NCBI RefSeq assembly: GCF_029168945.1
Contig: NC_083601.1
Coordinates: 69,119,595 to 69,183,594, forward strand
Direction: 5' to 3'
Source: Cannabis sativa
Lineage: Eukaryota; Streptophyta; Magnoliopsida; Rosales; Cannabaceae
DNA: 64,000 bases
Below are positions 38,240-50,104 of the stretch, in pieces. The position numbers were made by a program, and so were the translations under genes. Below the pieces are notes generated by a model. It was given only the letters and a program-made list of their open reading frames with translations. It had not been told where the DNA came from and made no database searches. How positions within the stretch are numbered: position 1 is the first letter of the stretch; each line of letters begins with the position of its first letter.

Positions 38240-39075
38240 TTATTATTAGGATATTCGATCTCCATGTTGGTTTTACATAGCTATTGTTTTGGTGAGTGAT
38301 CCTCCCTAATGGAGGAACGTTCCTTAGCAAGTTAGCGTCGTTTAATCTCGAAAGATAAGTATTTTTGTAAGTTTTTTATATTAGTATTGATCACCCTAAT
38401 GGTCGCGACTGTATAAGACTTACAAGAGTATAAAACAATGGTGGAAGCTCATAAGATAGAATAGCCTTGACTCTCGCCTAAACGTGACAACGCTGGATTC
38501 TGATCTTGAATAAAATGTTGCTAGAATGTTTATCATTTTAGATGAACTTACAACTCTATTCAATGGATGGTAGCTTTGACTCTCGCCTAAACGGGACACT
38601 GATATCAATTTGTTGAAGACCTTAGAAATTATTTAGGATTGTATGTTTTTCGTATTTTCACTTGTCATTCCTACTTGCTATATGTTTAATAATTTTTGAA
38701 TTGTGTATGAATTTATATTGAACCATGTTATTTTTTGATATTAAATTGTAGTTTAATTTCAAATCTTCATTATTGGTCTAACTTGGTTTGTTGTTCTAAT
38801 GGGACAAATCCCTAATGGATTGTCAACCATTAGACAAACATAATAGTGTTAGATCTCGAAAGATAAATATTGTAAATGCAACATCTAGTTGTTCATCAAT
38901 TGATGACACCTTAGACTAGTATTTACAATATGAAACAAGAAGATTGTATGAATAAAATTACTTTGACTCTCGCTAATCGAAGCATCGTTGGATTGTTAAT
39001 TAAAAACGAAATTATCCTAATTCTTCTTAGCTTATTCATTTGGAATTAGCTCAATAACATATCATTGGATGAATG
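38240..39075 (+). repeat. Diverged duplication in the B leader
   Basis: Unit 1 at about 38240-38610 and unit 2 at about 38760-39075, the same arrangement as in D, A and C. TTGACTCTCGCCTAAACG occurs twice in unit 1 and TTGACTCTCGCTAATCGAAG once in unit 2. Confidence 0.65.
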
Positions 39076-39439
39076 GTCTATAAATCATTTCATGTCATTC
39101 TATATTTTCTCTTAAGAAATTAAATGATGCATATGATTATACTTCCAAAAATTCTATCCCAAAATGATATAAATCCTCAATCTTAGAAATCTCCTACTTG
39201 TATGGGCAAATCAACTTAGAGTTAAATTAGTAGTGGTGGTCCAAGAAAGAATTACTCATTATACAGTTACACTTTCACAAGTGATTAATATCCATCTTCT
39301 ATCAATGGATTCGAACTGTATGTTAGTATGGAATACGAGTTTAGTATTCTGTGACCAGGATCCACTTGCTCTATTCTAAGAATTCTTTGATGTAACTAAA
39401 CCTAAGTCATCAAAAGACACAACCACATATTTTATAAAT

Positions 39440-40900
39440 CTATGGCATTTGCATCTTGTTCATAGTGTTTTTGACAAGATCATTCTCTACAAAGAGACAA
39501 TATGCCTATATCCACTGAAAGTATAATCATCTCATTTGCAGATGGATGTACATTCAGGGGTGGATATGAGTTTTTCGTTATATTCTTAAGACGATCACTC
39601 TAGATTTTACCCTAGTGAAAGGAAAATTTCAGAATGATGGAATGGTTGTGTACTTAGTGTAAACCATTACTAGGTTCATGGATGACCTAATCGAAATCTT
39701 AAGAAAAGCCAGAACTGTTAACCATTGTTTGCATGTTTGTTAGCTATTCTAAGTGATTAGGGGTGGACCATCCCATAGTTATTAGATAAGAATGTGTTTG
39801 TTTAAACAAATACTATTTTTCTAAGAAAATGACTAAGTCTGAAAACAAAGTAGCAAATAAAGGAGATATTTTTTTTCTGGATTCCAAAAGTGTTCTACCA
39901 TCTTATTCTACATATGATGATCCCACTATCTTTGTTTTCTTGACACAACCGAAGAGGTCAATACCATTTAGATTTCTTAGACACAATTCACGGTACCTTG
40001 TCGTGGTGGGAGGGTTTCTAGGAACTCACCTTCTTATGACTTGGAAGAAACTAGTGATTAAAATCCATTGTAAGTTTAAACAAGTAATGGATTGTCAAAA
40101 TAAAAAACTAAGAAGAAAGCCAAGAGAACTATGGTTAAAACAATTCATGTGGAATAACCTAAAGTTTTCTATTACAAGGACATGAAAGGAAATTTTTGTT
40201 AATAAGTCTATTCAATGGACTTAACAAAATTTCCTGTTCCTAGTATTATAAGGTTTGAGTTTATCTAAACCTATGGCTTATGGTATACATGGTTAATTAC
40301 TTACTCTAGTGCAAGCAGCTTACTTTAGTAAGATGCTGAAGCATTTTCTTTCTAATGGCAATCTATAGAAGCTTCTTGACTTCTAGACATAGATTATATT
40401 TATCTAAGGAAAAGTCTCAACTATTCCAGAAAAGATAAAGCCATGAAAGAATTTCTTAAATCAACAGTGAGAGGTCTCAGATATGCTTTAGTATGCCTTA
40501 GACCAGACACGTGCTGTTTAGTGGGAGTAATGAGTAGGTATCAGATTAATCCAGGATAGGAACATTCGAAGATAATCAAGTAAATCTTAAGATTAAGAAG
40601 ATGAACTACATGTTAGTCGATAAGGGTGTGTTTAAAACTCTTAGACTAAACCACATTAGATTTGGAGACTTGCCTTTGTGCTAGAAAGTCTGCTGATAAG
40701 ATGGTGATTACTCTCGGGGTGGAGTAGTGATTTTGGAGAAGTGTAAAAACCTATCTGAAGTCTCTAGGTCTACCAGAGAGAGACTGAATGTTAAAGTTGC
40801 AGGAAAGGTACTTATTCAGTCTAAGGAAAGTTCTATACATTTTTGGCACTGTTCCAACATGTCTTAATTACTAGTGTTACTTCCTGATTAACACAAAAGT
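39440..40900 (+). pseudogene. Decayed copia pol of element B
   Basis: GAG-pre-integrase relic (tggcatttgcatcttgttcat, from 39443), then an internal deletion near 39607 that removes the DRGGE integrase core present in A and D. A 118-codon open stretch follows (39829-40185, starting MTKSENKVANKGD). It matches no domain I can name and corresponds to the region between integrase and RT. RNase H-like fragments lie around 40465-40640. G2 is inserted after AAAGT (40896-40900). Confidence 0.6.
40896..40900. repeat. Target site duplication of G2, left copy
   Basis: AAAGT, exactly repeated at 59777-59781. Confidence 0.95.
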
Positions 40901-41314
40901 TGTAACACCCTAACTAACATAGGCGTATTACGTGATTTTTAAACATACTGTGCAGCTCGTTGCTAATCAACGAGGTTTATGGAAAAACGTGATTAATTAA
41001 AATTTTGCTTTTTAATTAAACTTATAAAATAATATTACAAAAGACTCGGGATCCCGATTATAAAATTATTTACAAATAGTTTTAACTGTTTAACTGATAC
41101 ACAAAATAAAGGTCGTCTAACGACCAGTTACAAAAATCAGCCTTGCTGTCCCGAGGATCGTACGCTCCAGGCCTAACCGCCCCGACATGTACAATCTTCA
41201 CAAGCTCGCTCACGGCCCATCAGCTTTAGCCTTGCCTTTACCTACACATAAACGTAAACTGTGAGTCGACAGACTCAGTAAGAAAAGCATAATAATACTC
41301 ATACATAATTCTAA

Positions 41315-41405
41315 CTGCCGTGTCCAACACGATACTGAGTCCCGCTACTGCCGTGTCCAACACGGTACTGAGCCACTACTGCCATGTCCAACATGGTACT
41401 GAGTT
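41315..41405. repeat. Hairpin-forming tandem array in G2 LTR
   Basis: Three roughly 30-33-bp units, each centred on CCGTGTCCAACACGG, CCATGTCCAACATGG or a near form. Each can form a 6-bp stem with a 3-nt loop. Counterparts: 44634-44722 and 51820-51905 (G3), and 57932-58024 (G2 5' LTR). Confidence 0.8.
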
Positions 41406-42927
41406 TTGAACGTTCACAGGGACGGTACTATTGACAAGTATCCTCCTGATCGGTCGAACCGGTCATACTCCGACTGCTGGTCATACTCCAGCCTGTACCG
41501 ACGGGATAGGTCAATAGCACGGAACCACCAACCAAATGTCACTGATCGGCCGAACCGGTCATACTCCGCCGTCGGTCATACTCCGGCCTCGTACCGACGT
41601 GACAGGGTTGGATGGTTCGAAGCCAATATACATAACTAATGTAATCTAACAAAGCTTCCTACATGCACGCTAAACATGTAATCTACATATGCATACCGTT
41701 ATACTAATCTTACTCCGGATTCCGAATTCAGGTGTGCCGGTCAACCTGACTGGAACTTTTAGCTGAGCGGCGGATTACAGGCTCCTAAACCATAAAAATC
41801 ACAACACTATAAGTGACACGCTAAATCACTTCCCGGGGACTTAAACTAGGAACTAAAAGTTTCCCTATCGATAAAAAGCATGGCAATACCCCTTAAAACA
41901 TAAAAACGAGGAAAAACACAGGTTCTGAAAATTCCCCAACCGGCAGACCGGTTGCCCAATCGGAATTCCGGTTCTGGGAATTACTGAACCCTCATCCGGA
42001 ATTCCGGTTGCACAACCGGAATTCCGGTTCCTCGCAGGAATTTTCCAAAAATTCCTAACTCAACCAAATCAAACCCAATTCAAACTAAACTTTCCAGACC
42101 TGCTCTAAATACCCCAAAGAACATTTTCAAAGCATCAAAATAGCCCAGAAACCACAGATACAAAATTTGCCATTAAAGCTCAAGCTTTGAGTTCTAAACT
42201 CAAACTTGAGCAAATCTCACAAACATGCAATCAAACCTGGTTAATTCTACTTAGATATGCATGATTAAGCTTCTGAAAACAAACAAAAACAGCAGCAACA
42301 ACACAGTAACAGATTACACAACATTTCCTCAAAATCACATATTTTACAAGAAAACTCAATGCTTTGCACAACCTATCTAACATGCTTTCAAAACCACCTA
42401 AGTAACCCTAATCTAACAAGCTTTAGACTATAGAAATCAAGACAACTTACAGCAGCCACAGCAACTAACAATTAAGCATGCATCAACATATTCTCATCAT
42501 TTTTTTCTAAAATTACAAAAAGAAAGGTTTAGGAACTTTACCAAGAATTTGAAGAACACTTAGATTGAGGAAAATTAGCTTTGAGATCAAAAATTCAAGC
42601 CCTTGAACACCCTTTAGTCGAGAGAACAAGAGAGGAAAAGAGAGAGAGAGCTTGAGAGCTTTTCTTTGAAAAATTTCTAACTTTTCTAACTTATGATTTT
42701 TTTGTAAAATGAAAAATGAATAATGACACCTAGCATAAACCCATTTCAGCCAAATAACCAACAAATAAACATTTATTTTTCAAATAATAAAGTCACTAAA
42801 AGACAAAAAGTCATTGGGGCCAAAAGACCATTTTGCCCCTCCATACTAAATTCTCATAAAAATCACTAAAGGGGTATTTTTGGGAAATTCTAAATTCCCG
42901 GCCATTCCCGACATTCCCAATGTCTAA

Positions 42928-42932
42928 AAACC
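42928..42932. repeat. Target site duplication of G3, left copy
   Basis: AAACC, repeated at 52319-52323. The empty site CTAAAAACCCGTCCC is intact in G2's other LTR near 59542. Confidence 0.96.
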
Positions 42933-45132
42933 TGTAAAGCCCGCTTAGTTAATTTGGAAATTATCAGTTGTTTATGGTTAATTATGAAATTATTTATAGC
43001 TATTTAAATAATTTATTATTCGGTTATTTATGTTATTCAGTATCTTGCATATTTTGCATTTCCGGTGTCCGGTATTTTGGAACTCGGCGTTTGGCTCAGT
43101 AGAAATCACAACTTAGTATGTTAGTAGTTGGGGACGGGTTTTAGACATTGGGAATGTCGGGAATGGCCGGGAATTTAGAATTTCCCAAAAATACCCCTTT
43201 AGTATGATTTTCTTGATTTTATGGTGGAGGGGCAAAATGGTCTTTTTGCCCCATTAGTGTTTTGTCTTTTAGTGGCCTTTTTATTTGAAAAATAAATAGT
43301 TATTTAATCTTTACTTGGCTGAAATGAATAGTGTATGTAGTGTATTCTATTTTCCCTTTTTTTGAAAAAATCCCTAAGTAAAGAAAGTAAGAAAATTTTC
43401 AAAGAACACTCTCTTTTTCTCTCTATTTTCGGCTGTGCATGTGGGTGCTTGGAGCTGGGTTTTGTTCAATCTTTCAAGTGAATTCTCATCCTAATCTAAG
43501 CATTTTTCCAAGCTAGGTTAGCTCTCTTGATTTCTTCTTTAAAATTATGAAAAAAATGATGGAAAAGTTGAGTACATGCATGTTAATTTGAAGTCCTTGC
43601 TGCTGTAATTTGTTGTTGTTTTCTAAAGTTTAATCTTGCTATTTTTAAGTAATTTAGAGCTAGTGTATGCATGATGATTACTTGGAATCAAGTTTTGGGA
43701 GTTTTTAGTTCAAGAGCATGAATTTTGAAAATATATGTTGAATCTGTAAATTACTTGCTGTGGTTGTTTATGTTTATTTTCAGAGGCTTATTCTTGCATA
43801 TTTGAGTAGAATTAACTAGGTTTGAATGCATGTTAGTGGATTTAACCAAGTTTGAGTTTTGGAACTCAAAGCTTGGTCTTTAATGGTGAATTTTGTCTCT
43901 GTGAGTTCTCGGTGAATTTGTTGCCTTTAAATGGTTATTTGGGGCATATAGAACAGGTCTGGAAGGTTTGGATTGATTTGGGTTAGAATTGATCAAGTTA
44001 GGAATTTTTGAAAATTCTGCGAGGAACCGGAATTCGGTTGTGCAACCGGAATTCCGGATGGGTGTCCAAGAATTTAACCGGAATTCCGGTTGGGCAACCG
44101 GTCTACCGGTTGGGGAATTTTCAGAAACCCTAGTTTTCCTCGTTTTTATGTTTTTAGGAGTTTTGCCATGCTTTTTATCGATAGGGAAACTTTTAGTTCC
44201 TAGTTTAAGTCCCCGGGAAGTGATTTAGCGTGTCACTTATAGCGTTGTGATTTTTATGGTTTAGGAGCCAGTAATCCGCCGCTCAGCTTCAGTTCCAGTC
44301 AGGTTGTGGCGGACTGAAATCGGAATCCGTAAGATTAGTATAACGTATGCATATGTAGATTACATGTTTAGCGTGCATGTAGGAAGCCTGCTAGATTACA
44401 TTAGTTATGTATTTAGGCTTCGAACCATCCAACCCCGTAACGTCGGTGACAGTGCCGGAGTATGACCAACGGCCGGAGTATGACCGGCTCGACCGATCAG
44501 CCGACATTTGGTTGGTGGTTCGGTGCTATTGACCTATCCCGTCGGTACAGGTGGAGTATGACCAAGCCGAGTATGACCGGCTCGATCGATCGGGAGGATA
44601 CTTGTCAATAGTACCGCCCCGTGAACGTTCAAAACTCGCACCATGTTGGACATGGCAAGTAGTGGCTCGCACCATGTTGGACATGGCAAGAGCGGGACTC
44701 GCATCGTGTTGGACACGGCAGTTAGAATTATGTATGATATTATTATGCTTTTCTTACTGAGTCTGTCGACTCACAGTTTACGTTTATGTGTAGGTAAAGG
44801 CAAGGCTATAGCTGATGGACCGTGAGCGAGCTTATGAGATTGTACATGTCGGGGCGGTTAGGCCTGGAGCGTACGATCCTCGGGACAGCAAGGCTGAGTT
44901 TTTGTAACTGGTCGTTAGACGACTTTATTTTGATGTAACAGTTAAACAGTTAAACTTTTGTAAATATTTTTATAATCGGGATCCCGAGTCTTTTGTAATA
45001 TGGTTTTATAAGTTTAATTAAAAAGCAAAATTTTAATTAATCACGTTTTTCCATAAACCTCGTTGATTAGCAACGAGCTGCACAGTACGTTTAAAAATCA
45101 CGTAATACGCCTAAGGTAGTTAGGGTGTTACA
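42933..45132 (+). repeat. 5' LTR of G3
   Basis: 2,200 bp, TGTAAAGCCCGC to AGGGTGTTACA. Compared with the 3' LTR it shows clustered small indels in the palindromic CCGGAATTCCGG region (44021-44117) and the hairpin array (44455-44725), while the rest is near-identical. Confidence 0.95.
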
Positions 45133-45135
45133 ATT

Positions 45136-45148
45136 TGGTATCAGAGCC
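45136..45148 (+). other. Primer binding site of G3
   Basis: TGGTATCAGAGCC, three bases after the LTR; tRNA-Met type. Confidence 0.85.
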
Positions 45149-45414
45149 GCCAGGTTGTCTTCCGAAGATCGTCACGACATGTACAATCATCATCAGCAGT
45201 TAGCTCGGTTCACGGTTCAGTAAGCCTTAATTGCTTTAGTAGTTTATTTTATTTAGTTATGAAAAAGAAAAGCCTGTTAGGAAGCATGTTAGTAGCCTGA
45301 TAGTAGAATAGGCGCATGTTTCGTTTTTAATTTCCAAATTAAGCGGCATTAGTAAGCTCGCCTTGAATACGACCTGATATGCCAACTCTTGGTTTCGCAG
45401 GCGGTTCTAACTAG

Positions 45415-46312
45415 ATGGACGCCAGGCGGACTACCAGGAGTCAGGGCAACTCCGTAGGGTCGAACCAAGGACAGGGAGCTCAGTTTCCCCCACCTGCTAG
45501 GGGCCGAGGCAGAGGTCCCCGAGGCAGGGCTCGTGGCCGGGGTGATGAGAACCCGCCACAGGCTGCCCAGGCTCCCCCAGCCGATCAGGGAGTCCCAAAC
45601 TGGGAGTTACGGTTTGCGGAGATGCAAGCCCGGATCGAAGAACAAGACCTCAAGATTCAGAGGTTGAGACAGCAGGGTGCTCCTGCAGTTCCTGTGCCCA
45701 TAGTTCCAGTGGAACCTGCCCCTGCTGCCCAGGCCGAGATAGTGGTGGCGGCCCATAGATTGGAACCATTGTATGAGCGGTTCCGTAAGCAAGCACCTCC
45801 GGTATTCCTGGGAGGTCCGGACGTGATGAAAGCCGAACAGTGGCTGACGGTGATCACCAAAATTCTGAACTTCATGGGTGTCACCGGTAACGACAGAGTG
45901 GTGTGCGCCACGTTTCAGTTCCAGGAGGACGCGTTGGTATGGTGGGACATGGTGTCTCAAATCCATGACGTCACCACCATGACCTGGGAAAGGTTCCAGG
46001 AACTCTTCAACGCGAAGTATTACAATGAGGCGGTCAGAAGCGCCAAGAGGAAAGAGTTCGTTCACCTGACCCAGCGGGAGAACATGAGCGTCACTGAGTA
46101 TACTACTCAGTTTGATCGGTTGGCGAGGTTAGCCTCGGGAATTGTGCCGACCGATTTCAGCAAGAAGGAGAAGTATCTAGACGGGTTGAATCCCAAGATC
46201 AGGCATGATCTGATGATTACCACCGACGACAGCACCACCTATGCTCAGATGGTGGAGAAGGCACTGCGAGCTGAGGGCGCAGTGGGGTGCATGTCAGAAC
46301 CGCCGAGTACTC
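45415..46312 (+). pseudogene. G3 Gag (start of Gag-Pol), frameshifted at its end
   Basis: Starts MDARRTTRSQGNSVGSNQG. A basic, RG-rich N-terminus is followed by a retrotransposon Gag domain ([21 protein letters not shown], then [19 protein letters not shown], then [17 protein letters not shown]). Gag forms the virus-like particle. Around 46305-46312 one base is missing relative to G2, so the frame drifts into a non-homologous tail ending at 46689. The true continuation is the next frame (46313 onward). The 282-bp leader between PBS and ATG is short. The start matches the equivalent ATG in G2 (57235). Confidence 0.9.
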
Positions 46313-49300
46313 GGTTAGTGGCGGGGCTCCTACCCCTCCTGCATCAGGCTATAGCAGGGGGAGTAGTGGTTCGGCCATTGATCAGAGGAAGAGGGCACCC
46401 ACTGCTTCCGGCGGCTCGAGTCAGAACAAGAGGTTCCGGGGGAACCAGAACAGAGGGAGTCGTCCTGGTGGTACTGAGACCCGATTCTCCTACCCCGAGT
46501 GCCCTAGCTGCAAGAGGCACCATCGGGGTGAGTGCAAAGGTCAGGGATGCTTTCATTGTGGCATGCCCGGACACTTCAAGAGGGAATGTCCCCAGCTCCG
46601 ACCAGAGGCACCGAGAGCTCCAGCGATACCCACTCCAGCCAGGGTATTCGCTATCACGCAGGCTGATGCAGATGCCAGCCCATCAGTAGTCACAGGTCAG
46701 CTTTCTATTAACAACTCGCTATATTCAGTGCTGTTTGATTCTGGGGCTACACATTCTTATGTGGCGGCCAGAGTCTTTAGTAAGTTGGGTAGACCCTTTG
46801 ATAGATATGAATCAGGGTTTGGAACCCTGTTACCTGGCAGAGAATTGGTTATCTCCAATAGGTGGATTAGGTCTATGCCGATCAGGATAGATGGTAGAGA
46901 GTTAAGCGCTGATCTGATAGAGATGAGCTTAGTCGAATTTGATATTATTTTAGGAATGGATTTCCTATCTAAATATTCGGCGAGCATTGACTGTAAAAGG
47001 AAGATGGTGGTCTTCCAACCGGAAAGTGAAGAACCGTTTGTATTTGTGGGTTCAGTTCAGGGATCTCGGATCCCGGTGATCTCGGCTATGTCAGCGAGAG
47101 AATTGTTGCACGGCGGGTGCTTAGGGTTTCTGGCCGTGGTGGTGGACACCACTCGGCCAGACACCATTCGGCCAGAGGACATAAGAGTGGTTCGGGAATT
47201 TTTAGACGTTTTTCCCAAAGAACTTCCAGGGTTACCACCTCAGCGGGAGATTGATTTTGTGATTGACTTGGCACCAGGGGTGGATCCGGTTTCCAAAGCC
47301 CCATATAGAATGGCTCCAGCTGAACTTAAGGAATTAAAGATTCAGCTCCAAGGGTTGCTTGACATAGGGTTCATTCGGCCCAGTGTGTCACCCTGGGGAG
47401 CCCCGGTTTTGTTCGTCAAGAAGAAGGATGGATCTATGAGGATGTGCATCGACTACAGGGAGTTGAACAAGCTGACGGTGAAGAATAAATATCCATTACC
47501 TAGGATCGATGACTTGTTCGATCAGCTTCAGGGGAAGACGGTCTTTTCTAAGATTGATCTCCGTTCGGGTTATCATCAGTTGAGAATCCGAGAGGAGGAC
47601 ATTCCAAAGACGGCTTTCCGCACTAGGTATGGACATTACGAGTTTCTGGTTATGTCATTCAGACTAACCAATGCTCCTGCAGCATTCATGGACCTGATGA
47701 ATAGAGTATTCAAGGATTTCCTCGATATCTGTGTGATTGTGTTTATCGACGACATCCTCGTGTACTCTCAATCAGAAGAGGAGCATGAGTTACATCTTCA
47801 GATGGTACTGCAACGACTTCGAGAACATAGACTTTATGCCAAGTTCAAGAAATGCGAGTTCTGGCTATCTCAGGTGTCCTTCCTAGGGCACATTGTGAGT
47901 AAAGATGGGATCAAGGTGGATCCCGGGAAGATTGAATCCGTCAGGGATTGGCCGAGACCGAAGACAGTGACAGAGATCAGAAGCTTCTTGGGATTAGCTG
48001 GGTACTACCGTAGGTTCGTGGAGGGGTTCTCCAAAATCTCAATGCCCCTAACCGAGCTTACAAAGAAGAATCAGAGGTTTATTTTGTCAGATAAGTGCGA
48101 AGCTAGCTTTCAGGAGCTAAAGCAGAGATTGATTACTGCTCCGGTACTAGCTTTGCCTTCGGACAAGGAAAAGTTTGTGGTCTACTGTGACGCATCCAAA
48201 CAGGGTTTGGGGTGTGTATTGATGCAAGCCGATCGGGTTATCGCTTATGCCTCCCGTCAGTTAAAGGATTATGAACAGCGATACCCGACTCATGATTTAG
48301 AATTGGCCGCAGTGGTGTTTGCACTGAAGATTTGGCGGCATTACCTTTACGGGGAGAAGTGTGAGATCTATACCGACCATAAAAGTCTCAAGTATTTCTT
48401 TACTCAGAAAGATTTGAACATGAGACAAAGGCGTTGGTTGGAATTAGTGAAGGATTACGATTGTGAGATCCTCTATCATCCCGGAAAAGCCAATGTAGTG
48501 GCTGATGCCCTGAGCAGAAAGGGTCCCGGGCAAGTAGCTAGCATGGTTCAGATCTCACCCCAGCTAGCTGAGGATATGGTTAGATCCAGCATTGAGTTTG
48601 TGGTAGGTCAGCTTCACAACTTGACGCTGCAATCTGATCTATTAGAAAGAATAAAAGTCGCTCAAATGACAGATCCGGAGTTAGTGAAGATCCGAGATGA
48701 GGTATTGGCTGGTCAAGCCAAAGACTTTTCGATGGCAGATAGTGGGATGCTTTTGTATAAAGCCAGGGTTTGTGTTCCGAACAGTGTGGAACTTAGAAAT
48801 GAGATCTTTGAGGAGGCTCATTCTACCCCATATTCTCTGCATCCCGGCACCACCAAGATGTACCAAGATTTGAAACCGTACTTCTGGTGGAGCGGTATGA
48901 AGAAGAATTTAGTAGAATTCGTATCGAGATGCCTCACTTGTCAGCAGATTAAGGCTGAACATCAGAGACCAGCAGGGTTGTTGCAGCCTCTAACCCTACC
49001 AGAATGGAAATGGGAAGATATTACGATGGATTTTGTGGTCGGGTTACCTAGGACCACGGGTTTGTATGATTCCATCTGGGTAGTGGTGGACCGATTTACG
49101 AAATCTGCTCATTTTCTGCCGGTTAGAACAACGTTCACAGTGGATCAGTTGGCAGAACTGTACGTCAGAGAGATAGTGAGACTTCACGGGGTACCGAAGT
49201 CTATAGTTTTGGACAGGGATCTGAAATTCACCTCCAAATTTTGGAAAAGTTTGCAACGGGCAATGGGTACAAAGCTGAAATTCAAGATACGGCATTCCAT

Positions 49301-50103
49301 CCTCGTACGGATGGTCACCCGAAAGGACAATTCAGATATTGGAGGACATGTTGAGAGCCTGTGTTATGGACTTTGAAGGCTCATGGAGTAAGTACCTACC
49401 GTTGATAGAATTCTCGTACAACAACAGTTATCAGAGTACGATAGGGATGGCTCCCTATGAACTGTTGTACGGTAGGAAATGCAGATCCCCTATCCACTGG
49501 GATGAGACAGGGGAGAGGAAATACTTAGGTCCTGAGTCAGTACAGCGGACCAATGAGGCGATGGAGAATATAAAAGCTAGAATGCTTGCCTCACAGAGCA
49601 GACAGAAGAGTTACGCAGATCCGAAACGCAGAGATGTTGAGTTCCGAGTAGGGGACCATGTGTTTTTACGAGTATCTCCGATGAAGGGGATTAAACGTTT
49701 CGGGAAAAGAGGCAAGTTATGCCCTAGATTTACAGGACCTTTCGAGATTCTCGAGAAGATAGGTCAAGTGGCATATCGGTTAGCATTGCCTCCAGCCTTA
49801 TCGAGAAGGCACAACGTATTCCATGTCTCAATGTTGAGAAAATACGTTTCAGACCCCTCTCATATACTCAGTTATGAGAGTCTTCAGCTTCAGCCAGACA
49901 TGACTTATGAGGAACAGCCAGTGCAGATCCTGGATAGAAAGGATAAAGTCCTTCGGAATAAGACCATAGCATTGGTCAAGGTTCTCTGGAGAAACAGTAA
50001 GGTGGAAGAAGCCACCTGGGAGCTAGAGACAGATATGAGAGCTCAATATCCAGAGTTATTCAGGTTAGATTTCGGGGACGAAATCCTTTTAAGGGGGGGA
50101 TAG
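46313..50103 (+). pseudogene. G3 Pol: zinc knuckle, protease, RT, RNase H, integrase, chromodomain; frameshifted
   Basis: A 1,029-codon frame is open from 46287 to 49376. Order by residue in that frame: a [12 protein letters not shown] pseudo-knuckle (72-83), CCHC zinc knuckle [14 protein letters not shown] (88-101) and aspartic protease DSGA (151-154). RT follows with FIDDILVYS (about 485) and RNase H with [12 protein letters not shown] (about 630). The H2C2 finger is at about 850-884, and the integrase core has DFVVGLP (about 913) and DRDLKF (about 975). A cluster of indels near 49283-49320 (net +1 against G2) breaks the frame just before the integrase Glu. The C-terminal part resumes at 49339-50103 with the GPF/Y-like segment and chromodomain. 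RT also reads MSFRLTNAP where G1 and G2 have Gly. The stop TAG (50101-50103) overlaps the PPT. Confidence 0.93.
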
Positions 50104-50104
50104 T
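50090..50104 (+). other. Polypurine tract of G3
   Basis: AAGGGGGGGATAG, directly before the 3' LTR and overlapping the last pol codons. Confidence 0.85.

Larger units (their letters stand above)
40901..42932 (-). repeat. 3' LTR of G2, first part
   Basis: TGTAACACCCTAACTAACAT at the plus-strand left end. It contains hairpin-forming tandem units around CCGTGTCCAACACGG (41315-41405), a duplicated GGTCATACTCC block (about 41446-41606), CCGGAATTCCGG palindromes (41939-42030) and an AG microsatellite (about 42635-42652). It continues at 52324-52550 on the other side of G3; total 2,259 bp against 2,258 bp for the 5' LTR. Confidence 0.94.

Noticed and set aside
39829..40185. 118-codon open stretch as a host gene
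   Set aside because: It is colinear with the decayed pol region in A, C and D, where the frame is broken; no known domain; no conserved start or stop.
41406..41639. Open stretches over the LTR tandem arrays (also 44534-44825, 51687-52008, 57939-58269)
   Set aside because: They arise from repeat units of length divisible by three in noncoding LTRs.
42513..42764. 83-codon open stretch repeated at 59130-59381
   Set aside because: Same LTR position in G2's two LTRs; no known domain; explained by LTR identity.
45607..46065. Antisense open stretches over gag/pol (also 46344-46574, 56585-57043, 56700-57153 and others)
   Set aside because: Shadow frames of the Gag-Pol coding sequence in G3 and G2.
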